Shown here piece by piece: positions 44,656 to 53,498 of a DNA stretch of 64,000 nucleotides (position 1 is its first letter; every line of letters starts with the position of its first letter). The position numbers and the translations under genes are program-made. Origin of the DNA: PGYR01 sp048267165 (GTDB lineage: Bacteria; Bacteroidota; Ignavibacteria; Kapaibacteriales; UBA2268). The notes under the pieces are model-generated. The model saw nothing but the letters and a program-made list of their open reading frames with translations. It did no database searches and was not told the DNA's origin. The DNA lies in assembly GCA_048267165.1 (NCBI GenBank), contig JBLWYD010000006.1, positions 56,130 to 120,129 on the forward strand, written 5' to 3'.

Positions 44656-45838
44656 GTTAAGAGAAGATTTGGATATAGATCTAATCAAAGAATTCGAAAA
44701 TAAGTTTATATATATCAGTGACCCACTGCTAATAGCAGAACCGATTGCGTTACCATTCTCTTACTACCCGTTAATACAATTGCTGATGGATGGCGGTAAA
44801 ACAGCTGAGGAAATAGCAAAAGACGGCGCGGCAAAGCTGCTTAATCTTTCGGATGATCGGCTATACACACTGCTTGATAATCTAATAACTTTGAATATGA
44901 TAGATACCCCTAGTACTAGGATTGCTGTTGAGAATATGCAAAGTTATGCAAATGGAAACGTTAGAAATTCATATTGTCATTCATTTTCTTACCCAGAAGA
45001 CCCTATTGAATTAAAAGCATTCTTAGATATAATACTAGATAAAGGTAAGCAGCTAACAGACAAGCCAGTAAAAGCTATACTAGCTCCGCATATTGATTTG
45101 CGATTAGAAGAATCGTGGAAGACTTATGCCAGCTCTTTCCTTGCATTAAAAAATGTAGAAGAAGTTGATACGGTAATTCTACTTGGAACTGGGCACTACA
45201 GAAGCACAGCCGACTTTATGTTCTCGAAAAAAGACTTCCAAACTCCACTAGGAACCGCGGAAGTTGACCACGAATTACTAGCTGAAATAGAAAAGAATAC
45301 CGAAATAGTTTACGATGATATAGCTCACTACAAAGAGCATTCACTAGAATTCCATCTACTGTTTTTACAAAGATTATTAGGTGATAAGAGCTTCAAGATA
45401 GTACCAATACTAACTGGTTCGCCGGCTAACTATTTCAATGAAAACACTACTCCTGATAGTAACGAAAAGTATAATAGCACTATAGATGCTATAAAAAGTG
45501 CAATAGCTACTACTGGCAAAAAAGTCTTAATACTTTCAAGCGGAGACTTGTCTCACGTAGGTAGAAAATTCGGTGATGAATTCCCTGCCGTTTCGGAGCT
45601 TATCCGAGTAAAACACGAAGACGAATCACTAATCGAACAGCTAACAAAAGCCGACAAAAATGCCTTCTTCACAGAAATAGCAGCAGCTGCCGACAAAAAT
45701 AAAATATGCGGCACCGCCCCATTCTACGCAGCACTCAGCTTAGTTGATAGCAACGAAGTATTAGCTGCCGGCTACAACCAATGGCAAGAAGATGAGACCG
45801 AATCTATGGTCAGCTTCGCCGGTTTTGTTATTGGGTGA
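44642..45838 (+). CDS. amrB: Memo-like protein (AmmeMemoRadiSam system protein B)
   Basis: A 398-residue protein from ATG 44642 (a GTG at 44633 is an alternative). The first about 120 residues are an extra N-terminal helical region, and the Memo domain follows. Its conserved metal/active-site positions are seen in APHIDLRLEESW, LLGTGHYRS, YKEHSLEFHLLFL and SSGDLSHVG, with a CGTAPFYAAL-type end. Memo proteins are related to non-haem-iron dioxygenases; bacterial ones are associated with an AMMECR1 protein and a radical SAM enzyme, neither of which is here. It is last in the lon-dapD operon. Confidence 0.85.
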   Translation: MSQIKLREDLDIDLIKEFENKFIYISDPLLIAEPIALPFSYYPLIQLLMDGGKTAEEIAKDGAAKLLNLSDDRLYTLLDNLITLNMIDTPSTRIAVENMQSYANGNVRNSYCHSFSYPEDPIELKAFLDIILDKGKQLTDKPVKAILAPHIDLRLEESWKTYASSFLALKNVEEVDTVILLGTGHYRSTADFMFSKKDFQTPLGTAEVDHELLAEIEKNTEIVYDDIAHYKEHSLEFHLLFLQRLLGDKSFKIVPILTGSPANYFNENTTPDSNEKYNSTIDAIKSAIATTGKKVLILSSGDLSHVGRKFGDEFPAVSELIRVKHEDESLIEQLTKADKNAFFTEIAAAADKNKICGTAPFYAALSLVDSNEVLAAGYNQWQEDETESMVSFAGFVIG

Positions 45839-46367
45839 AGCACTTCTTAGTCTAAATCAGAATTTACTGGATTTAAAGATGGAAGTTATTCCAAAAAAGT
45901 CTAGTCGTCCTGAGCGGAGTGAAGGATCCAGGCAAAAAATATTCAACTCCGAAGGAGTTGTTTCCAATTTATAAATGATAATAATTGCTACTAATATTGA
46001 ACTCCTAGCGGAGTTGAACTAATATCTATGGAACTAAAGTCCAATTATTGTTGGTTGACTTTTATCCGTTGGCTTTAGCCAACGGCAATACACAATAATA
46101 TCATATATATCTTAATCATCTTGTAATCCTGTTCTGATATCAAGATAAATCTATCCTAAAATTCTATAAATCATGTAACTTCTAATTCTGACAATTTCAA
46201 ATCACCCTAGCCCTCTTAAATTTTTAAAAAGTAATGAACGGCAATATTTATTTCCCAAACTCTATACCACCACCTTTCTTCGACTACACAATTTTTACTA
46301 CACTCCTACAATAAAAGACAAAGTTGTCCGATGTTTACTCCTGTTACTTAACATTAAAAAAAAGAAT
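45839..46367. repeat. Composite of dispersed repeats (families D, C, B, F)
   Basis: No gene is supported in this 529-bp gap. In order there are a CCTGAGCGGAGTGAAGGATCC piece (about 45909-45929, written as CCTGAGCGGAG then TGAAGGATCC), family C (45941-46019, CAACTCCGAAGGAGTTG and a second GAACTCC...GGAGTTG hairpin), family B (46029-46090) and an AATCCTG-type segment (46099-46190, family F). A homologous composite lies at 55641-55925. The part after about 46210 is the leader of the hemoglobin gene. Confidence 0.7.
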
Positions 46368-46757
46368 ATGAAAACTGATATAAGAAACAAGGAAGATATA
46401 AAACTCATGGTAGATACTTTCTACGGGAAAGTACAAGCAAGTCCGATTCTAGGGTTTATATTCAACGATATTGCAGAAGTAAATTGGGAAACTCATCTAC
46501 CGCACATGTACAATTTCTGGGCTGGGATACTATTTGGCGAGAACGAGTTCCGAGGTAACCCAATGTATAAGCACATAATGCTTAGCAAAAAAACTCAGAT
46601 GAGCGATATACAATTCGCTGAATGGCTACGATTATTCGCTGGTACAGTCGATGATTTATTCGAAGGACCGAGAGCCGAAGAAGCAATAGCAAGAGGGAAG
46701 ATGATTGCTAAAACATTTCTTTTCAATATCAATCAAGCCGCAGCAAACGAAGTTTAA
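46368..46757 (+). CDS. Group III truncated hemoglobin
   Basis: A 129-residue haem protein with the group III pattern. It has an N-terminal LMVDTFYGKVQASPILGFIFND, WETHLPHMYNFWAGILFGEN and the proximal-helix region MYKHIMLS followed by FAEWLRLFAGTVDDLF. Group III truncated globins bind O2 and nitric oxide and are thought to protect against reactive nitrogen or to act in redox sensing. The gene has its own 5' region and lies 52 bp before the bestrophin gene, separated by a strong inverted repeat. Confidence 0.92.
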   Translation: MKTDIRNKEDIKLMVDTFYGKVQASPILGFIFNDIAEVNWETHLPHMYNFWAGILFGENEFRGNPMYKHIMLSKKTQMSDIQFAEWLRLFAGTVDDLFEGPRAEEAIARGKMIAKTFLFNINQAAANEV

Positions 46758-46770
46758 TTTCTTAACATAA

Positions 46771-46808
46771 TTTAGTAACTTGATACCAAAATAAATCAGG
46801 TTACTAAA
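46771..46808 (+). promoter_or_regulatory. Hairpin abutting the bestrophin start codon
   Basis: A 14-base arm (46771-46784) pairs with 46795-46808 at 13 of 14 positions around a 10-base loop. The 3' arm ends one base before the ATG at 46810. It could block ribosome access or mark a transcript end. The G in ATCAGG is the single non-pairing position and can pair with T as a wobble. Confidence 0.6.
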
Positions 46809-46809
46809 A

Positions 46810-47796
46810 ATGTATATAAACAAGAATTATGGTTTCTGGATGACCCTAAGCTGGTCTAGAAATCCAATGATTTACGGCTTTTTCTATTCCCTAATCATTT
46901 CTATTATATTCTATATTTTCGAAATTGGAATGGGGCTACCTTGGCAACCAATCGGAGTAATAGGTATTGCCGTTGCTTTTTATCTTGGTTTCAAGAATAA
47001 CAGCTCTTATGATAGAACTTGGGAAGCTCGTAAAATATGGGGTGGAATTGTCAATAATAGCCGATCTCTGGGTGCCCAGATTTGCTCATTCGTTCAAGGT
47101 GAAGATAGCGACCTTATCAAAAAAGAACTAGTTTACAGACATATCGCCTGGATGACTGCACTTAGGTTTCAGCTCCGTTTGAGTAGAAGCTGGGAGCATA
47201 CAGAAGACAGACTAAAGAATAGATATTCCGAGAGTCTATGTGAGGACTATACATCGACACTGAACGCTGAACTTGCCAAATACATTAGTCAAGATGAAAT
47301 TAAGCAGCTACAAGGCAAATCAAACCTTGCCACACAAATTCTGAAAACACAATCGGTAAGGTTACAAGAATTACGTGACAGTGAAACTTATGAAGACTTT
47401 CGTCACATGGAGCTACAGAACCTAATTACTAACTTATACGAAGAGCAAGGCAAGGCAGAAAGAATCAAGAATTTCCCATTCCCAAGACAATATGCTTCGA
47501 CTGCGTTGTGGTTGACTTTCGTTTTTTGCGCTTTAGTACCACTAGGGTTGGTTGACGTATTTAATTATAGTTTGGGCTGGGTATTTTGGTTGACACCAGT
47601 TATGTCGGCTTTGATTATCTGGATATTCTTTCTGATGGAAAAAATCGGAGATTACTCTGAAAACCCATTCGAAGGAACTTATAATGATGTTCCTATTACG
47701 TCTATAGCAAGGGGAATAGAAATTGATTTGCGAGAAATGATTAATGATACGGACATACCTAAACCGACAGAACCAGAATTTGGGTTCTTGATGTAA
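46810..47796 (+). CDS. Bestrophin-family channel (UPF0187)
   Basis: A 328-residue membrane protein with two N-terminal and two C-terminal hydrophobic helices. It contains SWSRNPMIYGFF, VAFYLGFKNNSSYDRTWEARKIWG, and a C-terminal ISSIARGIEIDLREM-like segment (TSIARGIEIDLREM). The family includes bestrophin anion and cation channels. Bacterial members form pentameric channels. It is preceded by a hairpin at the start codon and converges with the SUF operon. Confidence 0.9.
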   Translation: MYINKNYGFWMTLSWSRNPMIYGFFYSLIISIIFYIFEIGMGLPWQPIGVIGIAVAFYLGFKNNSSYDRTWEARKIWGGIVNNSRSLGAQICSFVQGEDSDLIKKELVYRHIAWMTALRFQLRLSRSWEHTEDRLKNRYSESLCEDYTSTLNAELAKYISQDEIKQLQGKSNLATQILKTQSVRLQELRDSETYEDFRHMELQNLITNLYEEQGKAERIKNFPFPRQYASTALWLTFVFCALVPLGLVDVFNYSLGWVFWLTPVMSALIIWIFFLMEKIGDYSENPFEGTYNDVPITSIARGIEIDLREMINDTDIPKPTEPEFGFLM

Positions 47797-47858
47797 TCTG
47801 TTCATCACTCCAGAGCGTAGTAGAATACAGAGTTGATTAGGATATTGTTGGGGTTTTA

Positions 47859-47908
47859 GGACGTATGCACTTCGACCCCACTCAGCACAAGCAATACGCT
47901 TCTACAAA
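47859..47908. repeat. Degenerate family A repeat
   Basis: ACGTATGCACTTCG and CAATACG.TTCTACAA blocks match the family A unit at 36803-36860 around a different centre (ACCCCACTCAGCACAAG). It lies between the convergent bestrophin and sufS genes. Confidence 0.6.
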
Positions 47909-47972
47909 GATTACTCTGAAAAGTCAAACTAGAATTGAGTAAAACAACTCATAGATTTGAGTAAATTACTAG

Positions 47973-49208
47973 CTACCTCAAAACCGCCAAACTCTTTTCG
48001 AGAGCAGTAACGAATTCGTCGATTTCTTCTTTGCTGTTGTAGAATGAGAATGACGCACGGATTGTGCCTTGTATATCATATCGTTGCATTACGGGCTGGC
48101 AGCAGTGGTGTCCAGTGCGGACAGCAATACCGAATTTATCGAGGAACATTCCCAAATCATAGTGGTAAACTCCATCAAAGTTGAAAGGGAGTATGCTCTT
48201 TCTGACATTTGCATTACTATATCTGATTATGCCTTCTATTGCGTCTAGCTTCTGTTCAGCATAGTGGAGTAGCTCATCTTCGTACTTATTGATGGCTTCC
48301 ATTCCAATCGCATTCAGATAGTCTATAGATGCAGCTAATCCAATAGCTCCGACTATATTCGGTGTTCCTGCTTCGTACTTATATGGAAGAGTATTGTAAG
48401 TAGTTTTCTCCATAGTCACTTCGGCTATCATCTCTCCCCCACCTTGGTATGGCGGCAGCTGATCAAGCAAATCTTCTTTACCGTATAAAATTCCTATACC
48501 CAATGGGCCATAGAGTTTATGCCCCGAAAAGCAGTACATATCGCAGTCCATTTTCTGAACATCAACTGCAAAGTGTTGTATCGCCTGCGCTCCATCTACT
48601 ACAACTTTCGCACCAACTGAGTGGGCTTTTTCAATCACATTTTCTATATCGTTCAGCGTTCCAAGAGAATTAGAAATGTGTACTATACTTACTATTTTTG
48701 TCTTATCTGTGATTAGCTCGTCAAGCTTAGAGTAGTCTAATTCAGCATCTTCAGTAAGTGGTATGTATCTTAGCTTTGCACCTTTTTCTTCGGCTAGCAT
48801 TTGCCATGGCACTATGTTGGAGTGATGCTCCATTTCGGTTATTAGTATCTCATCACCTTCATTTACCAGCTTTCTTCCGAGAGTATATGCGGCTAGGTTA
48901 ATACTATCCGTAGTACCTTTGGTGAAGATAATCTCGTTAGTAGATTTTGCATTGAGGAATGAGCGAACAGTCTCACGAGCGTTTTCGTATTCGGTAGTTG
49001 CGAGTTGGCTGAGTGTGTGGACTCCGCGGTGAACGTTTGAGTTCAGGTCAGAGTAATACTCAGATACCTTATCAAGCATAGCTTGTGGCTTTTGGGTAGT
49101 AGCTCCATTATCAAAATAGATAAGATTTTTCCCATTCACTTCTCTATTCAGAATGGGAAAATCTTCTCTAATCTTTTTTACGTCAAACTCTTTCACTGGA
49201 GTTGTCAT
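47973..49208 (-). CDS. sufS: Cysteine desulfurase SufS
   Basis: A 411-residue PLP enzyme taking sulfur from cysteine for Fe-S cluster building. The PLP lysine is in FSGHKLYGP (about 230), the N-terminal half has FDNGATTQKP, and the catalytic Cys is in RTGHHCCQPV (about 368). The short Cys loop is of the SufS (class II) type. It is the last gene of the SUF operon; its ATG directly follows the sufD stop. No SufE or SufU is in view, so the sulfur acceptor must be encoded elsewhere. Confidence 0.96.
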   Translation of the reverse strand: MTTPVKEFDVKKIREDFPILNREVNGKNLIYFDNGATTQKPQAMLDKVSEYYSDLNSNVHRGVHTLSQLATTEYENARETVRSFLNAKSTNEIIFTKGTTDSINLAAYTLGRKLVNEGDEILITEMEHHSNIVPWQMLAEEKGAKLRYIPLTEDAELDYSKLDELITDKTKIVSIVHISNSLGTLNDIENVIEKAHSVGAKVVVDGAQAIQHFAVDVQKMDCDMYCFSGHKLYGPLGIGILYGKEDLLDQLPPYQGGGEMIAEVTMEKTTYNTLPYKYEAGTPNIVGAIGLAASIDYLNAIGMEAINKYEDELLHYAEQKLDAIEGIIRYSNANVRKSILPFNFDGVYHYDLGMFLDKFGIAVRTGHHCCQPVMQRYDIQGTIRASFSFYNSKEEIDEFVTALEKSLAVLR

Positions 49209-50522
49209 TTACATACCGAATTTAAGCTCTACTTGCTGAGTTATATAATCGCGTATTGGCTCTATTGTTATCTTGTCTATTATCTCTTGCGAGTAAGCCA
49301 ACAGCAACAATGCTTTCGCTTGTTCTTTTGGGATTCCCCTAGCTTGCAGATAGAATAATGCGTCTTTGTCAATCGAACCAGTCGAAGAACCGTGACTACA
49401 TTTAACATCATCAGCATAGATTTCTAACTCAGGTTTCGCATTCACTTTCGCAGTGTCAGTCAGCAATACGTTCTTGCTCGATTGATATGCATTAGTTTTC
49501 TGAGCATCTGGACGAACTAATATCTTACCGTTGAATGTACCTATAGATGAATCGCCCAGAACACCTTTGTATAGCTCATTGCTTTCGCAGTGCGGAGTAG
49601 CGTGATCTACCATCGTGTGGTTGTCTATCAAGTTGCGTCCACTACCGTAGTAATATCCGTAATAGTGAGTTTCTATATTCTCACCATTGTGAGTAGTACC
49701 CAGGTCATTACGTACGAATTTACCGTTAAGGGTAATAGTATTATTCGTATAGTTCGAATCTCTCTCTTGCTTAGCTTCCGATTGTGCGAAATAAATACCA
49801 TTGTCAGTATCATTTTGGAACTTTATATGCTCCAGATAAGTGTTATGACCAACATATATTTCTGTGCTTATATTCGAAATTCCTACATTATCGCCAATCG
49901 TGTGATTAGTCTCATAAAGCTTGAAATTCGAGTTATCTTCAGCTATTATCAGATTGCGGGCTTGCTTGAATTGAGTTCCGTTTTTAGTATCCACAATATT
50001 GATAATATGTAGTGGCTTTTCCTCTACCAATCCTTTTTTCGCTTTGATGAAAACTCCATCGAAAGACAAAGCAGTATTCAGCGATGAAAACACATTTGCA
50101 TCATTTTTTAGATACTTATTGTAATGTGTATCAAAGTCAGCTTTATTCTCAGCTAGAGCAGTTTTCATACTCTTCACTTCCAAAGTAGTATCAAAGCTAG
50201 ATAGCTCATCACTATAGAATCCATTGACTATAACAACGCAATTATCAATCCCTTCTACTTTCAGTTTCTGGACATCTTCGGCTGTAATACTATGATTAGT
50301 TTCTGTGATATCTAACTTGAATTCAAGACCATTCAGAAAGCCAACATTAGTGTATTTCCATAGCTCATTTTTCAGAGTTGGCAATCCCATAGCTTCGAAA
50401 TGCTTTATAGCATCAACCCTAACTTTATGCTGAGCCGAATCCTTGTGACCATTCAGATGATTTTCGTAGATATCGAAACTGCTGAGTATTCTTTCTTTAA
50501 AATTATTTCCTTGTATAGGCAT
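49209..50522 (-). CDS. sufD: Fe-S scaffold subunit SufD
   Basis: A 437-residue beta-helix protein forming the SufBC2D scaffold complex. The N-terminal region has a helical start (FKERILSSFDIYENHL), then FKARNLIIAEDNSNFKLYETN-like strands (FKQARNLIIAEDNSN), and the C-terminal core with KCSHGSSTGSIDKDALFYL and a GIPKEQAKALLLLAYSQEII motif. The typical SufD His (KCSHG) is present. It starts 9 bp after the sufC stop. Confidence 0.95.
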   Translation of the reverse strand: MPIQGNNFKERILSSFDIYENHLNGHKDSAQHKVRVDAIKHFEAMGLPTLKNELWKYTNVGFLNGLEFKLDITETNHSITAEDVQKLKVEGIDNCVVIVNGFYSDELSSFDTTLEVKSMKTALAENKADFDTHYNKYLKNDANVFSSLNTALSFDGVFIKAKKGLVEEKPLHIINIVDTKNGTQFKQARNLIIAEDNSNFKLYETNHTIGDNVGISNISTEIYVGHNTYLEHIKFQNDTDNGIYFAQSEAKQERDSNYTNNTITLNGKFVRNDLGTTHNGENIETHYYGYYYGSGRNLIDNHTMVDHATPHCESNELYKGVLGDSSIGTFNGKILVRPDAQKTNAYQSSKNVLLTDTAKVNAKPELEIYADDVKCSHGSSTGSIDKDALFYLQARGIPKEQAKALLLLAYSQEIIDKITIEPIRDYITQQVELKFGM

Positions 50523-50531
50523 ATTTACTCC

Positions 50532-51302
50532 TTATGCAGTCTGTTCATCTAATGCGTGATCTTTTACCCACTCGTAACCTTTAGCTTCTAGTTCTAGTGC
50601 CAATTCTTTACCACCAGATTTCACTATTCTACCGTCAGCTAATACGTGTACAAAGTCAGGAACTATATAGTTAAGCAATCTTTGGTAGTGAGTGATTAGT
50701 ACGAATGCATTATTCTCGTTTCTAAGAGCGTTCACGCCATGTGAAACGATTTTCAGAGCATCTATATCTAATCCTGAATCCGTCTCGTCTAATAGAGCTA
50801 ATTTTGGCTCTAGCATAGCTAGTTGGAAAATCTCATTTCTTTTCTTTTCACCACCAGAAAAACCCTCATTAACCGCACGGCTCATAAAGCTCTTGTCTAT
50901 TTCAACTAGAGCAGATTTCTCTCTCATCCTAGTTAGGAAATCTTTTGCGGAAAGTGGCTCTTCGCCCCTTGCTTTTCTGATAGCATTCACAGATGATTTC
51001 ATAAAGTTAGCATTGCTCACACCCGGTATTTCTACAGGATATTGGAAAGCTAAAAATATACCTTTCTGTGCTCTTTCGTGTACTTCTAGTTCAGTTATGT
51101 CTTCCCCTTCAAAAAGGATGCGACCACCGTTTATTTCATAATCTTCTCTACCTGCAATCACAGAAGCCAAGGTACTTTTACCAGAGCCATTCGGACCCAT
51201 TATAGCGTGCACTTCGCCCGGATTTACTTCTAAATTCAATCCTTTTAGAATCTGATTATCTTCTATTTTTGCTTGTAGATTTTCTACTTTCAATAATGAC
51301 AT
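50532..51302 (-). CDS. sufC: Fe-S assembly ATPase SufC
   Basis: A 256-residue ABC-type ATPase. Walker A is GPNGSGKST, the signature is FSGGEKKRNEI, Walker B is LALLDETDSGLDI, and the H-loop is LITHYQRLL. It drives the SufBCD scaffold rather than a membrane transporter. It lies 40 bp after sufB, with the next genes 9 bp or closer. Confidence 0.97.
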   Translation of the reverse strand: MSLLKVENLQAKIEDNQILKGLNLEVNPGEVHAIMGPNGSGKSTLASVIAGREDYEINGGRILFEGEDITELEVHERAQKGIFLAFQYPVEIPGVSNANFMKSSVNAIRKARGEEPLSAKDFLTRMREKSALVEIDKSFMSRAVNEGFSGGEKKRNEIFQLAMLEPKLALLDETDSGLDIDALKIVSHGVNALRNENNAFVLITHYQRLLNYIVPDFVHVLADGRIVKSGGKELALELEAKGYEWVKDHALDEQTA

Positions 51303-51342
51303 TTAAAACTCCTAAATCTAATTTTCTTTGTTGAAATTGGGA

Positions 51343-52794
51343 TTACCCAACGCTACCTTCTAAACTGATAGCTAATAATTTTTGTGCTTCTACTGCAAAT
51401 TCCATCGGAAGCTTATTTAGTACTTCTTTCGCATAACCATTGATGATTAATTCCATCGCTTGCGCTTCGTCCATACCACGTTGGCTACAATAGAATAAAA
51501 TATCTTCTGATACTTTCGATGTAGTTGCTTCGTGCTCTACAACAGAAGACGAGTTCGCTATTTCGATATACGGGAACGTATGAGCCCCACATTTATCGCC
51601 AATTAGTAGCGAATCACATTCTGAGAAATTACGTGAATTCTTGGCATTTTTAGTAATGTTTACCAAACCACGATAACTGTTCTCGCTCTTCCCTGCCGAA
51701 ATACCTTTTGATATAATACGGCTACGAGTGTTTTTACCAATGTGTGTCATCTTAGAACCAGTATCAGCTTGCTGATAGTTATTCGTAACAGCTACTGAGT
51801 AAAACTCACCGATTGAGTTATCGCCTTTCAGTACGCAGCTTGGGTATTTCCAAGTTATAGATGAACCCGTTTCTACTTGTGTCCAAGAGATTTTAGAGTT
51901 ATCACCTTCGCAAAGTCCACGTTTAGTAACGAAGTTATAAACCCCGCCTTTACCGTTCTTATCACCTGGGTACCAGTTCTGAACTGTTGAGTATTTTACT
52001 TCTGCATCTTTGTGAGCCACTATTTCTACTACTGCTGCATGGAGTTGATTCTCATCACGCATAGGAGCAGTACAGCCCTCTAGATAACTAACATAGCTCC
52101 CTTCATCAGCGATGATAAGAGTACGCTCGAATTGACCAGTTAGAGCGGCATTCATACGGAAGTATGTGCTTAGCTCCATTGGGCAACGAACACCTTTGGG
52201 TATATAACAGAATGAACCATCACTAAATACAGCAGAGTTAAGCGCTGCATAGAAATTATCTGTAGTCGGTACTACCGAACCAAGATATTGCTTCACTAAC
52301 TCTGGATGTTCTTTTACAGCTTCGCTAATAGGGCAGAATATAATGCCCATTTCTTTCAATTGTTTTTGGAACGTTGTCTTGACAGAAACACTATCAACAA
52401 TTATATCTACTGCTACACCTGTAAGGCGCTTTTGTTCTTCAATGGATATACCAAGCTTTTCAAATGTTTTTAGTAATTCAGGATCAACTTCATCCAAACT
52501 ATCTAATTGCGGCATCTTCTTCGGTGCGGCATAGTAATAAACTTCTTGATAGTCTATTTTGGGGAAATCTACTTTCGCCCACATAGGATCTTTCATAGTT
52601 AACCAATGTCTATAAGCTTTCAATCGCCACTCTAGCATGAACTCCGGCTCTTCTTTCTTAGCCGAGATAAAGCGTACTATATCTTCGTTAAGTCCCTTAG
52701 GAGCAAATTCTTGCTCTATATCGGTAGTGAATCCGTACTTATAGTCACTGGTGGTTACTTCTTCTATTAACTTATCTTCATTGAAATCAGTCAT
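51343..52794 (-). CDS. sufB: Fe-S scaffold subunit SufB
   Basis: A 483-residue beta-helix protein on which new Fe-S clusters are built with SufC and SufD. It has FAPKGLNEDIVRFISAKK near the N-terminus, IPKGVRCPMELSTYFRMN in the middle, and the conserved cysteine in FSECDSLLIGDKCGAHT near the C-terminus. It starts one base after the stop of the Rrf2-type regulator gene. Confidence 0.97.
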   Translation of the reverse strand: MTDFNEDKLIEEVTTSDYKYGFTTDIEQEFAPKGLNEDIVRFISAKKEEPEFMLEWRLKAYRHWLTMKDPMWAKVDFPKIDYQEVYYYAAPKKMPQLDSLDEVDPELLKTFEKLGISIEEQKRLTGVAVDIIVDSVSVKTTFQKQLKEMGIIFCPISEAVKEHPELVKQYLGSVVPTTDNFYAALNSAVFSDGSFCYIPKGVRCPMELSTYFRMNAALTGQFERTLIIADEGSYVSYLEGCTAPMRDENQLHAAVVEIVAHKDAEVKYSTVQNWYPGDKNGKGGVYNFVTKRGLCEGDNSKISWTQVETGSSITWKYPSCVLKGDNSIGEFYSVAVTNNYQQADTGSKMTHIGKNTRSRIISKGISAGKSENSYRGLVNITKNAKNSRNFSECDSLLIGDKCGAHTFPYIEIANSSSVVEHEATTSKVSEDILFYCSQRGMDEAQAMELIINGYAKEVLNKLPMEFAVEAQKLLAISLEGSVG

Positions 52795-52795
52795 T

Positions 52796-53233
52796 TCAAC
52801 CTCGATTATTTTTTGTTTCTATTTCTACAAAGCTATGCTCTGCTATATCTTGCAAAGATGTTTGCAAAAAAACATTTTCGACTTTCGTTTGCAACAACCT
52901 TATTGGTCCATGTAGATGGCAATTTTCTTTCTTCTCACAATCCTTATCTTCAGACACACAATCCACAAGCTCTGGTCTTGATTCCAACGAATCTAGTATA
53001 TCCATTAGCTTAATTGTCTCTGCTGGTCTAGCCAAAAAATATCCACCTTTTGTACCTTGCTGAGAATCTAGCAAATCCGCACGCATTAGCTTTTGCATCG
53101 TTTTAGCTAGAAAATCATAAGACAAATGAAGATTTTCTGATAGTGATTTGGCAGTGAAAAGATTGCCCGGATGAGAAGCCATATATTGCATAGCTAATAT
53201 CCCATATTCTACTTTTTTTGATAGTCTGAGCAT
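52796..53233 (-). CDS. Rrf2-family (IscR/SufR-like) regulator of the SUF operon
   Basis: A 145-residue winged-helix protein starting MLRLSKKVEYGILAMQYMA, with recognition region LSYDFLAKTMQKLMRADLLDSQQGTKGGYFLA. Three cysteines in CVSEDKDCEKKENC match the cluster-binding spacing of Rrf2 regulators such as IscR. It is the first gene of rrf2-sufBCDS and probably senses iron-sulfur status by holding a cluster. The promoter at 53273-53304 overlaps a CGTTA-TCTC-TAACG palindrome that may be its own site. Confidence 0.93.
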   Translation of the reverse strand: MLRLSKKVEYGILAMQYMASHPGNLFTAKSLSENLHLSYDFLAKTMQKLMRADLLDSQQGTKGGYFLARPAETIKLMDILDSLESRPELVDCVSEDKDCEKKENCHLHGPIRLLQTKVENVFLQTSLQDIAEHSFVEIETKNNRG

Positions 53234-53255
53234 ACTTATTCTTTATTTATTAGTT

Positions 53256-53304
53256 CGTTATCTCTAACGTTTCAAAAATAAGTGTATTTTAGTCGTATTT
53301 CAAA
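53256..53304 (-). promoter_or_regulatory. SUF operon promoter with overlapping palindromic operator
   Basis: Minus strand: TTTG at 53304-53301, 20 bp, then TATTTTTG at 53280-53273, an exact fit to TTTG-N-TAnnTTTG. CGTTA-TCTC-TAACG (53256-53269) lies over the expected start of transcription, about 25 bp before the regulator ATG. It is a candidate binding site for the encoded Rrf2-type protein. Confidence 0.7.
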
Positions 53305-53409
53305 TTTATTTGGAAAAAAGTTGTAGAAAGTGGTAAGAAAAGAGGATGTAATGCGTTAATCTTGATGACACCATGGCTGGAAGAAAATCATTGGAAAATA
53401 GAACTATTA

Positions 53410-53478
53410 ATTCCCATCTTTAGGTGAAGCTAAAGATGGGTGGCAGTTAACGCTGACAGTGTTAACTGACGGTGTGAT
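53410..53478 (+). repeat. Dispersed double-hairpin repeat, family E (diverged copy)
   Basis: ATTCCCATCTTTA...TAAAGATGGGTGGCAG, then GTTAAC...GTTAAC, then CTGACGGTGTG follows the family E plan, but the first stem is CCCATCTTTA/TAAAGATGGG and the second TTAACGCTGACAGTGTTAA. The changes are compensated on both arms. It lies between the divergent rrf2 promoter and the stop of the next minus-strand gene. Confidence 0.7.
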
Positions 53479-53498
53479 CTAAATGACACTATCACCCC

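Noticed and set aside
45792..45974. 60-residue plus-strand frame after Memo
   Set aside because: It overlaps the end of the Memo gene in another frame and continues into dispersed repeats, with no protein-like features.
49590..50012. 140-residue plus-strand frame inside sufD
   Set aside because: It is antisense to a fully conserved sufD and has low-complexity hydrophobic composition from reverse reading.
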